From assembly GCA_963665865.2 (NCBI GenBank), contig CAXXWF010000001.1, positions 3,038,001 through 3,102,000 on the forward strand: a stretch of DNA of 64,000 nucleotides, written 5' to 3'. Of the stretch, positions 8,461-16,096 are shown piece after piece. The position numbers and the translations under genes are program-made. This stretch comes from PHAA01 sp963665865 (GTDB lineage Bacteria > Bacillota > Syntrophomonadia > Syntrophomonadales > Syntrophomonadaceae). The notes under the pieces are model-generated. The model made no database searches, had not been told where the DNA came from, and worked only from the letters and a program-made list of their open reading frames with translations. The number at the start of each line of letters is the position of its first letter. The stretch's first letter is position 1.

Positions 8461-9024
8461 CTATTGCTTATCTTTAGCCACATGCAGACCGCTTTCGGAA
8501 TAGATTTTTTGCAGCAGAAGGGCCAGTTCACTCCGATCAACCTCAACCAGGTTCAGATGGTTAAATACTTTCTCTAAAAAACTAGTTCCCATATTAATAT
8601 CCCTCTCAGACAATGAATTTGAGGCTGCCATGCCCTCGCCATCATAATGGCCCAGAATAGATAGACTTAAGTTATATCCCTCTTCGTCAGCCAGGGTATA
8701 AAAACTCTTTTCCCCACTGATCAGTAAAAGTCCGTAGCTCAAACCTCCGGGCTTCACCGGCAAAGTAACTTCTTCTAATTGCAAATCAAGCTGATGAGAC
8801 CTGCCTAAATAGGCTCTAAGCTCCTCCACTTCGGAATCGGCAAATAATTCATTGACCAAGACTTGATCATAGCAGCTATCTTCAAGGTCCTTATCATAAT
8901 CCTTAATTAATTCTGCATAAGGCACTAAAGGTGCAGTCCTGCCGACCACGAACCAGTCCAGCCTCACCTGATCCTGCCCCATGAAATTATCTACAAATGA
9001 CCAGGCCTTATATAACCGCACCAC
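8461..9024 (-). CDS. Hypothetical protein (187 aa)
   Basis: GGGGAGG, a short spacer and GTG support the start. The protein is acidic, without signal peptide or membrane span, and starts VRLYKAWSFVDNFMGQDQ. I do not recognise a family. It is followed by the 78-aa gene and preceded by the 65-aa gene, all on the same strand, so the three may be co-transcribed. Confidence 0.7.
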   Translation of the reverse strand: MVRLYKAWSFVDNFMGQDQVRLDWFVVGRTAPLVPYAELIKDYDKDLEDSCYDQVLVNELFADSEVEELRAYLGRSHQLDLQLEEVTLPVKPGGLSYGLLLISGEKSFYTLADEEGYNLSLSILGHYDGEGMAASNSLSERDINMGTSFLEKVFNHLNLVEVDRSELALLLQKIYSESGLHVAKDKQ

Positions 9025-9052
9025 TGCTTAGCCTCCCCACCGCTGCCTTATT

Positions 9053-9250
9053 TTAGTCTTTAGTCCTAATGGTGACCTTAATGCTCCGACAGCAGTCATC
9101 ATTCTTTACAATTATGTCATCGCCTTTTTCTAATAATTTGTAATGATCATCGCCTTCGATTATCAGGTCTTCCATTTTAAGACCGTCTTTTTTGGGTATA
9201 AAAAGTTGGCGGCCCAGTGGGATTATAACCGAATCTTTAATAATAGCCAT
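9053..9250 (-). CDS. Hypothetical protein (65 aa)
   Basis: A strong AGGAGGTAAATAA site precedes ATG. The product has alternating charged and hydrophobic residues and a Cys-Cys pair near the end (KNDDCCRSIKV). Family unknown. It is the first of three small genes between the MtnA-like gene and the cobalamin operon. Confidence 0.65.
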   Translation of the reverse strand: MAIIKDSVIIPLGRQLFIPKKDGLKMEDLIIEGDDHYKLLEKGDDIIVKNDDCCRSIKVTIRTKD

Positions 9251-9306
9251 TTATTTACCTCCTACTCATCACTTTAATTGTAGCTATTTATTAGTCAATC
9301 AGACTA

Positions 9307-10365
9307 TTAAACTGTTAACGACCAATAGGTCTGAATTTGGATCGCGGGGATAATTCCCCGGTCGGTGATGACCCCGGCAACCAAAGCCGCAGGCGTCAAA
9401 TCAAAGGCAGGGTAAAAACCCTGTACTTTTTCTCCACTGATTCTAATGCCGTTAATATTCAAAACTTCCTCGGGATCGCGAATTTCTATAGGTATATCCT
9501 GGCCATGCAGACATTTCTTGTCCGGTCCCCCGTAACCCAGGATGTAAAATGGTATGTGATGGTAATCTGCAGCCAGAGCAAGCTGGAAGGTACCAATTTT
9601 GTTGGCTACGGTTCCATCCATGGCAATTCGATCGGCAGCCGTGAATACTTTTGATATCATTCCCTGACTCATACAATAAGCCGCCATATTATCTGTTATT
9701 AAGGTTGTTGGGATTCCTAGCTCTGAAGTTGACCAGGCAGTTAGCCGAGCTCCCTGAAGATAGGGCCTGGTTTCAGTAGCTATTAACCTTATCTTCTTAT
9801 CGTTCTGGATTGCAAATTTCAGCATATGCAATAATGCTGGCCCAGGGAAACAATGGGTAAGAATGCAGTCCCCATCTTGCAGCAAAGTTTCAGCCCATTT
9901 ACCAGTTAATTCAGAACGAATCTCGCGCTTTCTAATAACCTCATTAATGTTTTTCAATATTTGCCTGGACCAGATATTGTGATCCCAATTCAATTTCCCC
10001 ACAATTTGTTCCAGTAAAACTGCGATATGAAAACCTGTTGGACGCGTATCCACCAGACGTTTCCGAGCCTTCTGTAAATATTCCATAGCTTCGTCTGTTC
10101 TTATTCCATCCATGGATTCTATGTGGCGGGCTGCCAGATAAAGGCCATATCCGGCAGTGATCGCGATATCTCCAGCACCTTGTACAACCATATCTTCTAT
10201 ACACTTGGCGGTTTCTTCATAATCAGAACAAACTACTTCTGCAACTTCATTCGGAAAACGGCGGCGGTCTAAAATATGCAGGGAATCGCCTCTTAAAAAA
10301 ACCGAATCATTTATATACATCAGCAACGACTCTCTAACTTCTTTCACCTCCATTGCCTTGGCCAA
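9307..10365 (-). CDS. MtnA/eIF2B-alpha-fold isomerase-like protein
   Basis: Clearly in the family of S-methyl-5-thioribose-1-phosphate isomerase: TETRPYLQGARLTAW (near 197), TLITDNMAAY (near 221) and the AADRIAMDGTVANKIGTF block with Asp245. The catalytic Cys172 is kept in ILTHC. However, the usual phosphate-site VRGAPAIG reads VQGAGDIA (residues 61-68), and the Asn after THC is Phe173. Its last place in the B12-mutase operon also argues against a simple methionine-salvage role. The start is uncertain: no good ribosome site precedes the TTG at 10365. Enzyme activity is not predicted. Confidence 0.8.
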   Translation of the reverse strand: MAKAMEVKEVRESLLMYINDSVFLRGDSLHILDRRRFPNEVAEVVCSDYEETAKCIEDMVVQGAGDIAITAGYGLYLAARHIESMDGIRTDEAMEYLQKARKRLVDTRPTGFHIAVLLEQIVGKLNWDHNIWSRQILKNINEVIRKREIRSELTGKWAETLLQDGDCILTHCFPGPALLHMLKFAIQNDKKIRLIATETRPYLQGARLTAWSTSELGIPTTLITDNMAAYCMSQGMISKVFTAADRIAMDGTVANKIGTFQLALAADYHHIPFYILGYGGPDKKCLHGQDIPIEIRDPEEVLNINGIRISGEKVQGFYPAFDLTPAALVAGVITDRGIIPAIQIQTYWSLTV

Positions 10366-10429
10366 AGTATAGTAGGTTTCCCAATTATGCCTTTTTATGA
10401 GACATTCAAAAAGTTAACTGCCAGAAGGT

Positions 10430-10852
10430 TCAAGATAAACTCAATTCCTTTCTGGCAGCCATCGTTTCATTAATCCAATCAACGACTGTACTGGTGGAAG
10501 TACCAGGTCCAAACATAGCGTCTGCCGCTCCGGCATCCATCAGTTCCCGCTGATCCTTTTCGGGAATTACTCCCCCGCCAATTACCAGAATATCCCTGGC
10601 ATTTTGGGAATTCAGTAGTTCACGCAGCTGTGGAAAAGTCCGATTATGGGCACCAGTGTGCATACTTAAACCAACCATATCTACATCTTCCTCTATAGCT
10701 GTCTGTACCACTTCTTCTACGGTGCGATACAGACCAGTATAGATGACTTCCATGCCACTGTCTCGTAAGCTGCGGGCCAAAAGGCGAACACCCCGGTCAT
10801 GAGAATCCAGCCCTGTCTTAGCCAGTAAAATCCTTACAATTTGCTTTTTCAT
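10430..10852 (-). CDS. Second B12-binding mutase small subunit
   Basis: A 140-aa cobalamin-binding domain of the type that forms the C-terminal half or small subunit of acyl-CoA mutases. It has LAKTGLDSHDRG with the DxHxxG cobalt-ligand motif (His near residue 18), then VGLSMHTGAH and VIGGGVIPEKD. It is a paralogue of 11873-12280, so this operon holds one large subunit and two small ones. It could be an alternative partner or serve a mutase encoded elsewhere. Confidence 0.9.
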   Translation of the reverse strand: MKKQIVRILLAKTGLDSHDRGVRLLARSLRDSGMEVIYTGLYRTVEEVVQTAIEEDVDMVGLSMHTGAHNRTFPQLRELLNSQNARDILVIGGGVIPEKDQRELMDAGAADAMFGPGTSTSTVVDWINETMAARKELSLS

Positions 10853-10878
10853 AACTCAATTTTCTCCCTGGCAAAGCC

Positions 10879-11865
10879 TTAAGAAAATGTGGACCGTTCT
10901 TTAAGATACTTATTGGCCACCTCATCAGCAAGGGTATAGGGATCGACCTCTTTGGTCAATGTTTTATCAACCATTTTTTTCATTTCCCCGCTGCACTCCA
11001 ACTCTTCCAAAATGGGTGCCAGGATGGCCCCCCACAGGGCTTCATTGATCTCAGCGGTGGTCTTGCGGCGCATACGATCCGCGATAAGGTCATGATCAAC
11101 CAGGAATTGATAATGTTCATCTATCTTATCCCTGAGTTTGGTAACACTCTCCGCAAATTTATGAGGTTCCAGTACGCTTTCCACCAGTAACACCGGCGTC
11201 TGCCACCCCTTGGTAATACCATACTTATCCCTGGACATCTGGACCATGTTCATGGTCTCTTTGTATAATTTGCCTGCCCCATCACGATCTGCCTTGTTAA
11301 TGATGAAAATATCAGCTATCTCCATAAGTCCCGCTTTCAGGGCCTGAATTTCGTCACCCATACCAGGTACCAGGACTACTATGACGGTGTGGGCATGGTT
11401 GATAATTTCCACCTCTTGCTGCCCTACTCCCACAGTTTCGACGATAATTTTATCTTTACCAAGTACATCCATGACATGGATGCCTTCGCCTACCGCCTTG
11501 GAAATTCCCCCCATGGCACCTCGGGTGGCCAGGCTTCTCACAAATACGCCTTTATCCTCAGCGTGACGCAGCATACGGATTCTGTCTCCTAAAAGTGCTC
11601 CACCGGTAAACGGGCTGGTTGGATCCACCGCCAATACCCCTACTGTTTTTTCTTGGCTGCGATAGGCTGCGATAAGCTCATCTGTAAGGGTGCTCTTCCC
11701 CGCTCCAGGAGCCCCGGTAATTCCAATTACGTGAGAATTACCGGTATTTGCAAAAATTTCTTGAATTGCAATATGGGTGTTAGGGATTTGGTCTTCCAGA
11801 TTTCTTATAAGGCGGGAGGCCGCACGGATGTCTCCCGCCAAAACCCTTTTACCTAATTCTTTCAT
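10879..11865 (-). CDS. meaB: MeaB-type GTPase, mutase chaperone
   Basis: G-protein that protects acyl-CoA mutases and gates cofactor loading. The 328-aa protein has Walker A ITGAPGAGKSTLTDE near residue 50, the DPTSPFTGGALLGDRIRM switch segment, VETVGVGQQEVE and the base-recognition NKAD, all as in the MeaB/ArgK family. It starts seven bases after the stop of the upstream small subunit. Its place between two B12-binding subunits ties it to the mutase. Confidence 0.93.
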   Translation of the reverse strand: MKELGKRVLAGDIRAASRLIRNLEDQIPNTHIAIQEIFANTGNSHVIGITGAPGAGKSTLTDELIAAYRSQEKTVGVLAVDPTSPFTGGALLGDRIRMLRHAEDKGVFVRSLATRGAMGGISKAVGEGIHVMDVLGKDKIIVETVGVGQQEVEIINHAHTVIVVLVPGMGDEIQALKAGLMEIADIFIINKADRDGAGKLYKETMNMVQMSRDKYGITKGWQTPVLLVESVLEPHKFAESVTKLRDKIDEHYQFLVDHDLIADRMRRKTTAEINEALWGAILAPILEELECSGEMKKMVDKTLTKEVDPYTLADEVANKYLKERSTFS

Positions 11866-11872
11866 AACATGA

Positions 11873-12280
11873 TCACTCCTTTGGAGTTACATTGGTACTT
11901 ATCCATTCGTTGATGGAATCTAGAGTGGCTCCCGGAGTAAATATGGCTGTCAGACCAGCTGCATAAAGTCCTGGCATATCCTTCTCAGGAATAATCCCCC
12001 CGCCGACCACGACGATATCCCCGGCTCCTGCTTCCTGCAACAGCCTGGCTACTGCTGGGTATAGATAATTATGGGCGCCGGATAAACAACTCAAACCGAC
12101 CATATCGACGTCTTCCTGAAGCGCAGTGGCGGCAATTTGCTCTGGTGTTTGGTGACATCCGGTGTAGATTACTTCAAAGCCTGCATCGCGGAAACTTCTG
12201 GCCAAAACCCGAGCCCCACGATCATGTCCATCCAGACCCGGTTTTGCTAGGAGTATACGAATTTTTCTATCTGCCATCAT
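11873..12280 (-). CDS. B12-binding small subunit of acyl-CoA mutase
   Basis: 135-aa cobalamin-binding partner of the mutase large subunit encoded 22 bases upstream. LAKPGLDGHDRG holds the DxHxxG motif that provides the lower axial His, followed by GLSCLSGAHNYL and VVGGGIIPEKDM. Length and motifs match separate small subunits of the isobutyryl-/methylmalonyl-CoA mutase family (IcmB-like). AGGAGGTAAGC precedes tandem ATG codons. Confidence 0.93.
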   Translation of the reverse strand: MMADRKIRILLAKPGLDGHDRGARVLARSFRDAGFEVIYTGCHQTPEQIAATALQEDVDMVGLSCLSGAHNYLYPAVARLLQEAGAGDIVVVGGGIIPEKDMPGLYAAGLTAIFTPGATLDSINEWISTNVTPKE

Positions 12281-12302
12281 GCTTACCTCCTTAAAAATCT
12301 AA

Positions 12303-13985
12303 TTAGTATATGCCAGGATCACGGTATTCACCGAAAACTTCGCGGTAGACATCGCATATTTCCTGGACCGAGGCATATTCCTTAACTGCCGCAATACAGA
12401 AGGGCATAACGTTTTCACCTTTCCTACAGGCATCGGCCAGATCTTTAAGGCATACCGCGACTTGACGGTTATCACGTGTCCTCTTCACTTCGGCCAGGCG
12501 CTTCAGCTGTCCTTCTTCCACGGCATCATCAATCTCCACGATGGGAATGTCGACCACTTCGTCTTCAATATTATATTTGTTCACGCCGATCATGATCTTT
12601 TCACCAGAATCGATCTGCTTCTGGAATTTATAAGCGGCATCGGAGATTTCCATCTGCGGGAAACCTTTCTCTATAGCGGCTACCATTCCACCCATATCAT
12701 CAATCTTGTGGATGTATTCCCAAGCTTTTTCTTCCATCTCGTTGGTAAGAGCTTCTACAAAATAGGAACCAGCCAGCGGATCAATGGTATTGGCTACACC
12801 AGTCTCTTCGGCGATCAGTTGCTGGGTCCGCAATGCAATCTGTACGGCATGATCTGAAGGCAAGCACAAAACCTCATCCAAGGAGTTGGTATGCAATGAT
12901 TGAGTTCCGCCCAGAACAGCTGCCAGAGCCTCAGTTGCTGTCCGGACTACATTGTTGTAGGGCTGCTGAGCGGTTAGTGAGCAACCGGCGGTCTGGGTAT
13001 GGAATCTCATCCACCAGGAGCGCGGATCCTGGGAATTATAGCGTTCGCGCATTGCCTTGGCCCAAATGCGACGAGCTGCTCTCAATTTAGCAATTTCTTC
13101 GAAGAAATCTATATGGGAGTTGAAGAAGAAGGATAGTCTGGAAGCAAACTCGTCTACATGTAAACCTTTACGCTTAATAACATCCTCGACATACTCCATA
13201 CCATCTCTCAATGTAAAGGCCAGTTCCTGGACTGCAGTCGCTCCAGCTTCTCTGATATGATAACCGCTGATGCTGACAGTGTTCCATCTGGGAACAAATT
13301 TAGTGCCAAACTCGATGGTGTCACTGATCAATTTAACTGATGGCTCAGGCGGACACATCAAAGTCTTCTGGGCGATAAATTCCTTTAACATATCATTTTG
13401 GATGGTGCCGCCTATTTTAGTGAGGGGTATCCCCTGCTGCTCAGCCGATGCACAATACATGGCCCATAAAGCTGTCGCGGGAGGATTCGTGGTCATGGAT
13501 GTAGTAATTTTATCCAGAGGGATGCCTTTAATAAGCTGCCTAAAATCATCTATCGTATCAATAGCTACTCCGCATTTTCCACATTCACCCTTGGCCTTAG
13601 GTGAATCGGTGTCATATCCCATCAGAGTCGGGAAGTCAAAAGCGGTACTTAGACCGGTCTGACCGGTGGAGAGCAGATAATGCCAGCGTTCGTTGGTTGT
13701 TTGTGCGGATCCCATGCCGGCAAACATTCTGAAGGTCCAGTATTTGCCGCGATAACCTGTAGCTTGATTACCCCTTAGATAGGGATATTGTCCTGGATAT
13801 GCTATGTCCTTTTCGAAATCCATGTCTTTAATGTCTTCGGGCCCATATATTCTCTTTATTTCCAAATCAGAGACCGTAGACCATTTTTCCTTCTGGTCAC
13901 CATTTTTCGCAACTATTTTCTTAACTTCATCTTCCCATTTTTTCCTCATGAGACTTGATTTATCTAATAATTCTTGTGTAAACAA
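12303..13985 (-). CDS. icmA: B12-dependent acyl-CoA mutase large subunit, isobutyryl-CoA mutase type
   Basis: 560-aa catalytic subunit of the coenzyme-B12 acyl-CoA mutase family, TIM-barrel part only, with the B12 domain encoded separately downstream. Family blocks are GYRGKYWTFRMFAGMG, GTIQNDMLKEF and SVSISGYHIREAGAT (correctly SISGYH with the catalytic His). The two substrate-selecting residues are Phe88 (Tyr89 in methylmalonyl-CoA mutase) and Gln206 (Arg207 there), 118 residues apart as in the reference enzymes. Phe/Gln is the isobutyryl-CoA mutase pair, so the predicted reaction is isobutyryl-CoA to n-butyryl-CoA. TTG start after AGGAGGGAATAAAT. Automatic pipelines would probably call it methylmalonyl-CoA mutase. 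Confidence 0.88.
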   Translation of the reverse strand: MFTQELLDKSSLMRKKWEDEVKKIVAKNGDQKEKWSTVSDLEIKRIYGPEDIKDMDFEKDIAYPGQYPYLRGNQATGYRGKYWTFRMFAGMGSAQTTNERWHYLLSTGQTGLSTAFDFPTLMGYDTDSPKAKGECGKCGVAIDTIDDFRQLIKGIPLDKITTSMTTNPPATALWAMYCASAEQQGIPLTKIGGTIQNDMLKEFIAQKTLMCPPEPSVKLISDTIEFGTKFVPRWNTVSISGYHIREAGATAVQELAFTLRDGMEYVEDVIKRKGLHVDEFASRLSFFFNSHIDFFEEIAKLRAARRIWAKAMRERYNSQDPRSWWMRFHTQTAGCSLTAQQPYNNVVRTATEALAAVLGGTQSLHTNSLDEVLCLPSDHAVQIALRTQQLIAEETGVANTIDPLAGSYFVEALTNEMEEKAWEYIHKIDDMGGMVAAIEKGFPQMEISDAAYKFQKQIDSGEKIMIGVNKYNIEDEVVDIPIVEIDDAVEEGQLKRLAEVKRTRDNRQVAVCLKDLADACRKGENVMPFCIAAVKEYASVQEICDVYREVFGEYRDPGIY

Positions 13986-14049
13986 ATTTATTCCCTCCTT
14001 ACTTTCATCCCCGCCAAATGCAACTTGTTAGAGTTGTATTTTAATCAGA

Positions 14050-14601
14050 TCAGTATTCTATGCCGGCCCGATCTTTAATACCAGCATTATAATGATGTTT
14101 TATTTCGGTAACTTCACTTACCAAATCGGCTATTTCTATCAATTTATGTGAAGCATACCGACCAGTTAATATTAGATCTAATTCGGGCGGCTTACTTCTA
14201 ACTAAATTTATCATGTCCTCTTCTGGGATTAGATTGAAATCAACTGCTACATTAATTTCATCCAAAATAACCATGTCATATTCTCCGCTTTGAATAACTT
14301 CTTGGGCCTTTGCAAACCCTTCTCGGGCAATATCAACATCTACCTGAGCAGAATTGTCACGCATAACAAAACTATCCAGGCCATATTGATAAAGTGTAAG
14401 CTCCGGAAGATGTTTTTCTAACGCTATTACCTCACCATATTTGCGTCCTTTCATGAACTGAATCATGCATACTCGGTATCCCTGCCCAATAGCTCTCAGA
14501 GCCTGACCAAATGCAGAAGTGGTTTTCCCCTTACCATTACCAGTAATTACCATTACTAACCCTCGTTTTGCCATGGTTGCAGTGGATTTCATTGCTGTCA
14601 A
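14050..14601 (-). CDS. cobO: Cob(I)alamin adenosyltransferase, CobO/BtuR type
   Basis: Makes adenosylcobalamin, the cofactor of the mutase encoded next. The P-loop ITGNGKGKTTSAFGQALRA, IQFMKGRKYGE, the Walker-B-like MVILDEINVAV and the C-terminal LTGRYASHKLIEIADLVSE / KHHYNAGIKDRAGIEY are diagnostic. I place the start at the TTG at 14601, eight bases after AGGAGG; an upstream GTG overlaps that site. It is the first gene of the sigma-54-promoted mutase operon, separate from the riboswitch-controlled B12 operon. Confidence 0.92.
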   Translation of the reverse strand: MTAMKSTATMAKRGLVMVITGNGKGKTTSAFGQALRAIGQGYRVCMIQFMKGRKYGEVIALEKHLPELTLYQYGLDSFVMRDNSAQVDVDIAREGFAKAQEVIQSGEYDMVILDEINVAVDFNLIPEEDMINLVRSKPPELDLILTGRYASHKLIEIADLVSEVTEIKHHYNAGIKDRAGIEY

Positions 14602-14677
14602 TTTTCTCACCTCCTTTTTGTTGATTCAAAAATTATCATTAACATCGCTTATATATGCGTATATTGTTGTGAACATG

Positions 14678-14703
14678 AAATTAATTTGGTACCTAATTAA
14701 TTT
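14678..14703. promoter_or_regulatory. Conserved semi-palindrome in the cobO leader
   Basis: Interrupted AT palindrome AAATTAATT..GGTACC..AATTAATTT, 20-45 bases downstream of the -12 element. A copy with one change lies at the same position after the second sigma-54 promoter (15710-15735). It may be an operator or a transcript 5'-end structure. Confidence 0.5.
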
Positions 14704-14723
14704 CTGATGTTTACCTTTTTGAT

Positions 14724-14739
14724 TGCAACATTCATGCCA
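14724..14739 (-). promoter_or_regulatory. Sigma-54 promoter for the cobO-mutase operon
   Basis: TGGCATGAATGTTGCA on the minus strand matches the -24/-12 consensus TGGCAC-N5-TTGC, with the GG and GC dinucleotides separated by the required ten bases. It lies about 125 bases upstream of cobO, whose operon follows on the same strand with no other obvious promoter. Confidence 0.85.
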
Positions 14740-14806
14740 ACATAATATTAATGAACGGCCATGCCAAATATTCATCATTATTAAATAAAATGAAATAGAG
14801 CAATGT

Positions 14807-14834
14807 AATTTCGTTGTATTACTGCAACGAAATT
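14807..14834. promoter_or_regulatory. Proximal enhancer site for the cobO promoter
   Basis: Perfect 10-bp inverted repeat AATTTCGTTG-N8-CAACGAAATT, 70-95 bases upstream of the -24 element, the usual distance for a bacterial enhancer-binding protein. The GTTG-N8-CAAC core recurs upstream of the neighbouring sigma-54 promoter. Confidence 0.75.
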
Positions 14835-14940
14835 AGTTCTTCACACCTCTGGCATCCCACCAACTATTTTGCACTTTGGCATCACTTGCTGAGTCATTAT
14901 TAGAATTGGATTCTTTTTCGTGTGTTTCTAATAATAAAAG

Positions 14941-14963
14941 GGGATAGTTTTGTAAACTATCCC
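14941..14963 (-). terminator. Terminator after the C_GCAxxG_C_C gene
   Basis: GGGATAGTTT/AAACTATCCC hairpin followed on the minus strand by CTTTTATTATT. It ends the transcript of the gene at 15077-15619 before the cobO promoter. Confidence 0.75.
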
Positions 14964-15017
14964 TTAAAATCGACTGAAAATTGATCGTAATAGTCATTGT
15001 TTTTATTTAGTTTTCTC

Positions 15018-15053
15018 GTTGCAAGTTTGCAGCATGCGTTGCCGTTTTGCAAC
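15018..15053. promoter_or_regulatory. Distal enhancer-site pair upstream of cobO
   Basis: Two sites twenty bases apart: GTTG-CAAGTTTG-CAGC (15018-15033, one mismatch) and GTTG-CCGTTTTG-CAAC (15038-15053, exact). They lie about 280-310 bases upstream of the promoter, suiting DNA looping. The second site's spacer ends in TTTTG, and both end in TTTG, like the other cluster. Confidence 0.6.
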
Positions 15054-15076
15054 AGCTTGATTTTGGCTCCCTCCCG

Positions 15077-15619
15077 CTAAACTTTACCGGCCATGTTCTT
15101 TCCAAAAGGCTGTCCATAGCCTTCCCTGTTTCCTTGATAAATGAATTCAACTGCCATAGCTGCAGATTCCACAACAATATTCATACATTTGCGGAATCTA
15201 TCTTTATTGAACCATTCTGGATAATCCTTATTAAGTTCATTACACTGGGTGGAACCAAATTTCTCTGTAAATTTGTAAGGCATTTGATTAAAGAATCGAT
15301 AAAGACCGGGATTACCATATAATTTTTCAATAATCTCCTCCTGGTTTCCCTCTGCTGGTTTGCTGCGTCCATGTATGGAACTGACCCCCATAGTTGCCGC
15401 TACCAGAGCCCCGCACATTCCTCCGCTAAGTCCGAGTCCTCCGCCAAAAGCCGTAGTCAGTGCTACGGTATCCGGTGAAAATTCTACTAAACCAGCGTCG
15501 AGCAGAGCGGTATAGACCGACTCGGCGCAGTTTAATCCCTGACGAAAATTATCTTTGGCCAGCTGACGTACTCGTTCTTTCATTGCTTCCTCCGTTATTG
15601 CCTGAAGCTCCATTTCCAT
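15077..15619 (-). CDS. C_GCAxxG_C_C family redox protein
   Basis: 180-aa member of the putative redox-active family named for its cysteine spacing. NFRQGLNCAESV at residue 24, then GGGLGLSGGMCGALVAA (near 65) carry the expected cysteines, with further Cys near the C-terminus (STQCNELN, FRKCMNI). Members are often found in anaerobes beside regulators or transporters, and the substrate is unknown. Here the gene has its own sigma-54 promoter and shares the regulatory layout of the mutase operon, so a role in the same carbon/redox response is likely (inference). Confidence 0.85.
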   Translation of the reverse strand: MEMELQAITEEAMKERVRQLAKDNFRQGLNCAESVYTALLDAGLVEFSPDTVALTTAFGGGLGLSGGMCGALVAATMGVSSIHGRSKPAEGNQEEIIEKLYGNPGLYRFFNQMPYKFTEKFGSTQCNELNKDYPEWFNKDRFRKCMNIVVESAAMAVEFIYQGNREGYGQPFGKNMAGKV

Positions 15620-15709
15620 ACTCCCTACTCCCTTCGTTTAAGGCCTTATCAAGTAAAGCCAATGTCTTTCCTTGGCCAGCCCTCGAACTGCCACGGTTTT
15701 TAAAACATG

Positions 15710-15735
15710 AAATTAATTTGGCACCTAATTAATTT
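15710..15735. promoter_or_regulatory. Conserved semi-palindrome, second copy
   Basis: Copy of the leader element at 14678-14703 with GGCACC in place of GGTACC, at the same distance from its sigma-54 promoter. Confidence 0.5.
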
Positions 15736-15755
15736 CAGACGTTTACCTTTTTAAT

Positions 15756-15771
15756 TGCAACAATCGTGCCA
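15756..15771 (-). promoter_or_regulatory. Sigma-54 promoter for the C_GCAxxG_C_C gene
   Basis: TGGCACGATTGTTGCA on the minus strand is a full consensus -24/-12 element with correct spacing, about 135 bases upstream of the gene at 15077-15619. Confidence 0.9.
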
Positions 15772-15844
15772 CTATATATTTATGAACGTGTATACCTAAA
15801 TATCCATTACTATGAGTTGAATCAAAAAAGAGCAGCCTAACAGC

Positions 15845-15862
15845 CGTTGTATTTCTGCAACG
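15845..15862. promoter_or_regulatory. Proximal enhancer site, second promoter
   Basis: CGTTG-TATTTCTG-CAACG, 75-90 bases upstream of the -24 element. The spacer is nearly identical to the site at 14807-14834 (TATTACTG), so both are probably bound by the same activator. Confidence 0.7.
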
Positions 15863-15973
15863 CTTTTGGTTTCTAGTTCCTCGGCAGCCTAGCAACTAAT
15901 TATGAAATCCTGCAACCCTATCCCATGGGTGAAATAATATTGTGTCTTTTTATGGGGATTCTTTACATAAAAA

Positions 15974-15995
15974 GGGATAGTTTTTCAACTATCCC
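15974..15995 (-). terminator. Terminator after the sigma-54 activator gene
   Basis: GGGATAGTT/AACTATCCC hairpin followed on the minus strand by CTTTTTATG. Sequence and placement mirror the terminator at 14941-14963. Confidence 0.75.
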
Positions 15996-16014
15996 ATACT
16001 TTCGCTAAACATAC

Positions 16015-16086
16015 TTTGCAATTTGACAACTCTGTTTGTACATTCCCCGTGTTGCACATTTGAGCCATTTGTTGCTATTTTGCTAC
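16015..16086. promoter_or_regulatory. Distal enhancer-site cluster, second promoter
   Basis: Near-matches to GTTG-N8-CAAC at 16015-16030 (TTTG-N8-CAAC) and 16071-16086 (GTTG-CTATTTTG-CTAC), with a weaker GTTG half-site at 16051. They lie 245-315 bases upstream of the promoter, like the cobO distal pair. Confidence 0.5.
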
Positions 16087-16096
16087 AGCTACATAA

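Noticed and set aside
12303..13985. Methylmalonyl-CoA mutase as the product name
   Set aside because: The substrate-selecting Tyr/Arg pair is replaced by Phe88/Gln206.
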